A DNA stretch of 64,000 nucleotides from Thermotoga petrophila RKU-1 (GTDB lineage Bacteria; Thermotogota; Thermotogae; Thermotogales; Thermotogaceae), in NCBI RefSeq assembly GCF_000016785.1, contig NC_009486.1:434001-498000 (forward strand), written 5' to 3'. The notes under the pieces were generated by a model, which had not been told where the DNA came from, searched no databases, and worked only from the letters and a program-made list of their open reading frames with translations. Positions 63,720-64,000 of this stretch are shown here, one piece after another. The position numbers and the translations under genes are program-made. Numbering within the stretch: position 1 is the first letter of the stretch; each line of letters opens with the position of its first letter.

Positions 63720-64000
63720 TCCACCTCGACCTTCGGTTTTTCCATGAGAGATTCAAAACCGAAGAACTTCATGTAGACAAGAGCAGAAACCACACCTATG
63801 ATAACGAGGATGATCGAAAGGGCTGCACCGTAGCCGAATCTGAAGTGTGAAAAGGCGTTGTGGTACGTGTAGAGTGCCCACACCTCTGTTCTGTAAACGG
63901 GTCCACCGTCCGTGATGATGAGTATGTATTCAAAAGAGGCAAGAAGGGAAAGTGTCTGGTATGCAGTCACGAAGAGAAGATGCCACTTTATCAGAGGAAG
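63716..64000 (-). CDS. ABC sugar transporter permease, MalF type, 5' part outside the window
   Basis: The frame is open to the window edge, so only the C-terminal 94 residues are seen: LIKWHLLFVTAYQTLSLLAS, then FEYILIITDGGPVYRTEVWA, typical of MalF-type permeases after the EAA loop, followed by a last membrane segment and a short charged tail. Its internal GTG at 63970 is not the start. Corresponds to TM0419 (InoF); the binding protein gene should lie further upstream. Confidence 0.9.
   Translation of the reverse strand, partial: LPLIKWHLLFVTAYQTLSLLASFEYILIITDGGPVYRTEVWALYTYHNAFSHFRFGYGAALSIILVIIGVVSALVYMKFFGFESLMEKPKVEVE

Overview
The window is chromosomal DNA of a hyperthermophilic Thermotoga species close to T. 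maritima. The evidence is protein sequence and gene order: pncB-pdxS-pdxT, a NusG with a large inserted domain, a beta' subunit with a large N-terminal insert, a short DnaE, ThyX, HydF, UxaE, and a response regulator nearly identical to RR468. Several proteins differ from the MSB8 sequences I remember, so this looks like a relative rather than that strain. The strain itself cannot be fixed from the window. Comparisons with T. maritima gene numbers (TMxxxx) are from memory.

Region 1 (1-12.3 kb, + strand) is one tightly packed, overlapping run of housekeeping and signalling genes: nicotinate phosphoribosyltransferase (cut by the window edge), pyridoxal phosphate synthase PdxS/PdxT, a degenerate receiver/GGDEF-like protein, a flippase-like membrane protein that seems to start at CTG, a DUF2344 protein, the single-domain response regulator, an RsbU-type phosphatase, YebC, an exported protein, CheR, LspA, an RluD-type pseudouridine synthase and a short DNA polymerase III alpha. 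A lone family 5 solute-binding protein gene follows (12.3-14.2 kb). It shares a two-way terminator with rpoC.

Region 2 (14.2-27.6 kb, - strand) is the transcription/translation super-operon. A consensus promoter precedes tRNA-Met, tRNA-Thr, tRNA-Tyr, rpmG, tRNA-Trp, secE, nusG, rplK, rplA, an L10 leader with a strong terminator hairpin, rplJ, rplL, an attenuator-like hairpin, rpoB and rpoC. One more CAT tRNA upstream has its own perfect consensus promoter.

Region 3 (27.6-35.0 kb, + strand) holds a 50-residue protein, thyX, an Omp85/BamA outer-membrane assembly protein, purK-purE, an attenuator-like leader with two mutually exclusive hairpins, hydF and an aspartase-like gene.

Region 4 (35.0-52.2 kb) is a hexuronate/gluconate locus. 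Eight - strand genes run from a zinc alcohol dehydrogenase through exopolygalacturonase PelB, Gnd, a GntR regulator, UxaE, a gluconate dehydrogenase-like SDR and a LarA-family epimerase to gluconate kinase. Facing them across a palindrome-rich intergenic region is a + strand peptide-type ABC transporter followed by a GH2 beta-glucuronidase. Its binding protein and permeases are visibly more AT-rich than its ATPases and the glucuronidase, so the operon looks mosaic.

Region 5 (52.2-59.7 kb) is accessory DNA. A decayed stretch contains a frameshifted DJ-1/PfpI gene. A five-gene operon follows (an OYE-type flavin/Fe-S oxidoreductase, an FAD_binding_2 flavoprotein, two Gfo/Idh/MocA dehydrogenases and an AEC-family carrier) that matches no pathway I know. 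It ends against a fragment that looks like the 3' end of an IS200/IS605 tnpB gene. Region 6 (59.7-64 kb) returns to the T. maritima order: glycerol dehydrogenase, a TIM-barrel isomerase/epimerase, and an ABC sugar transporter corresponding to the reported myo-inositol transporter, cut by the window edge. I saw no CRISPR array, rRNA gene or intact insertion sequence.
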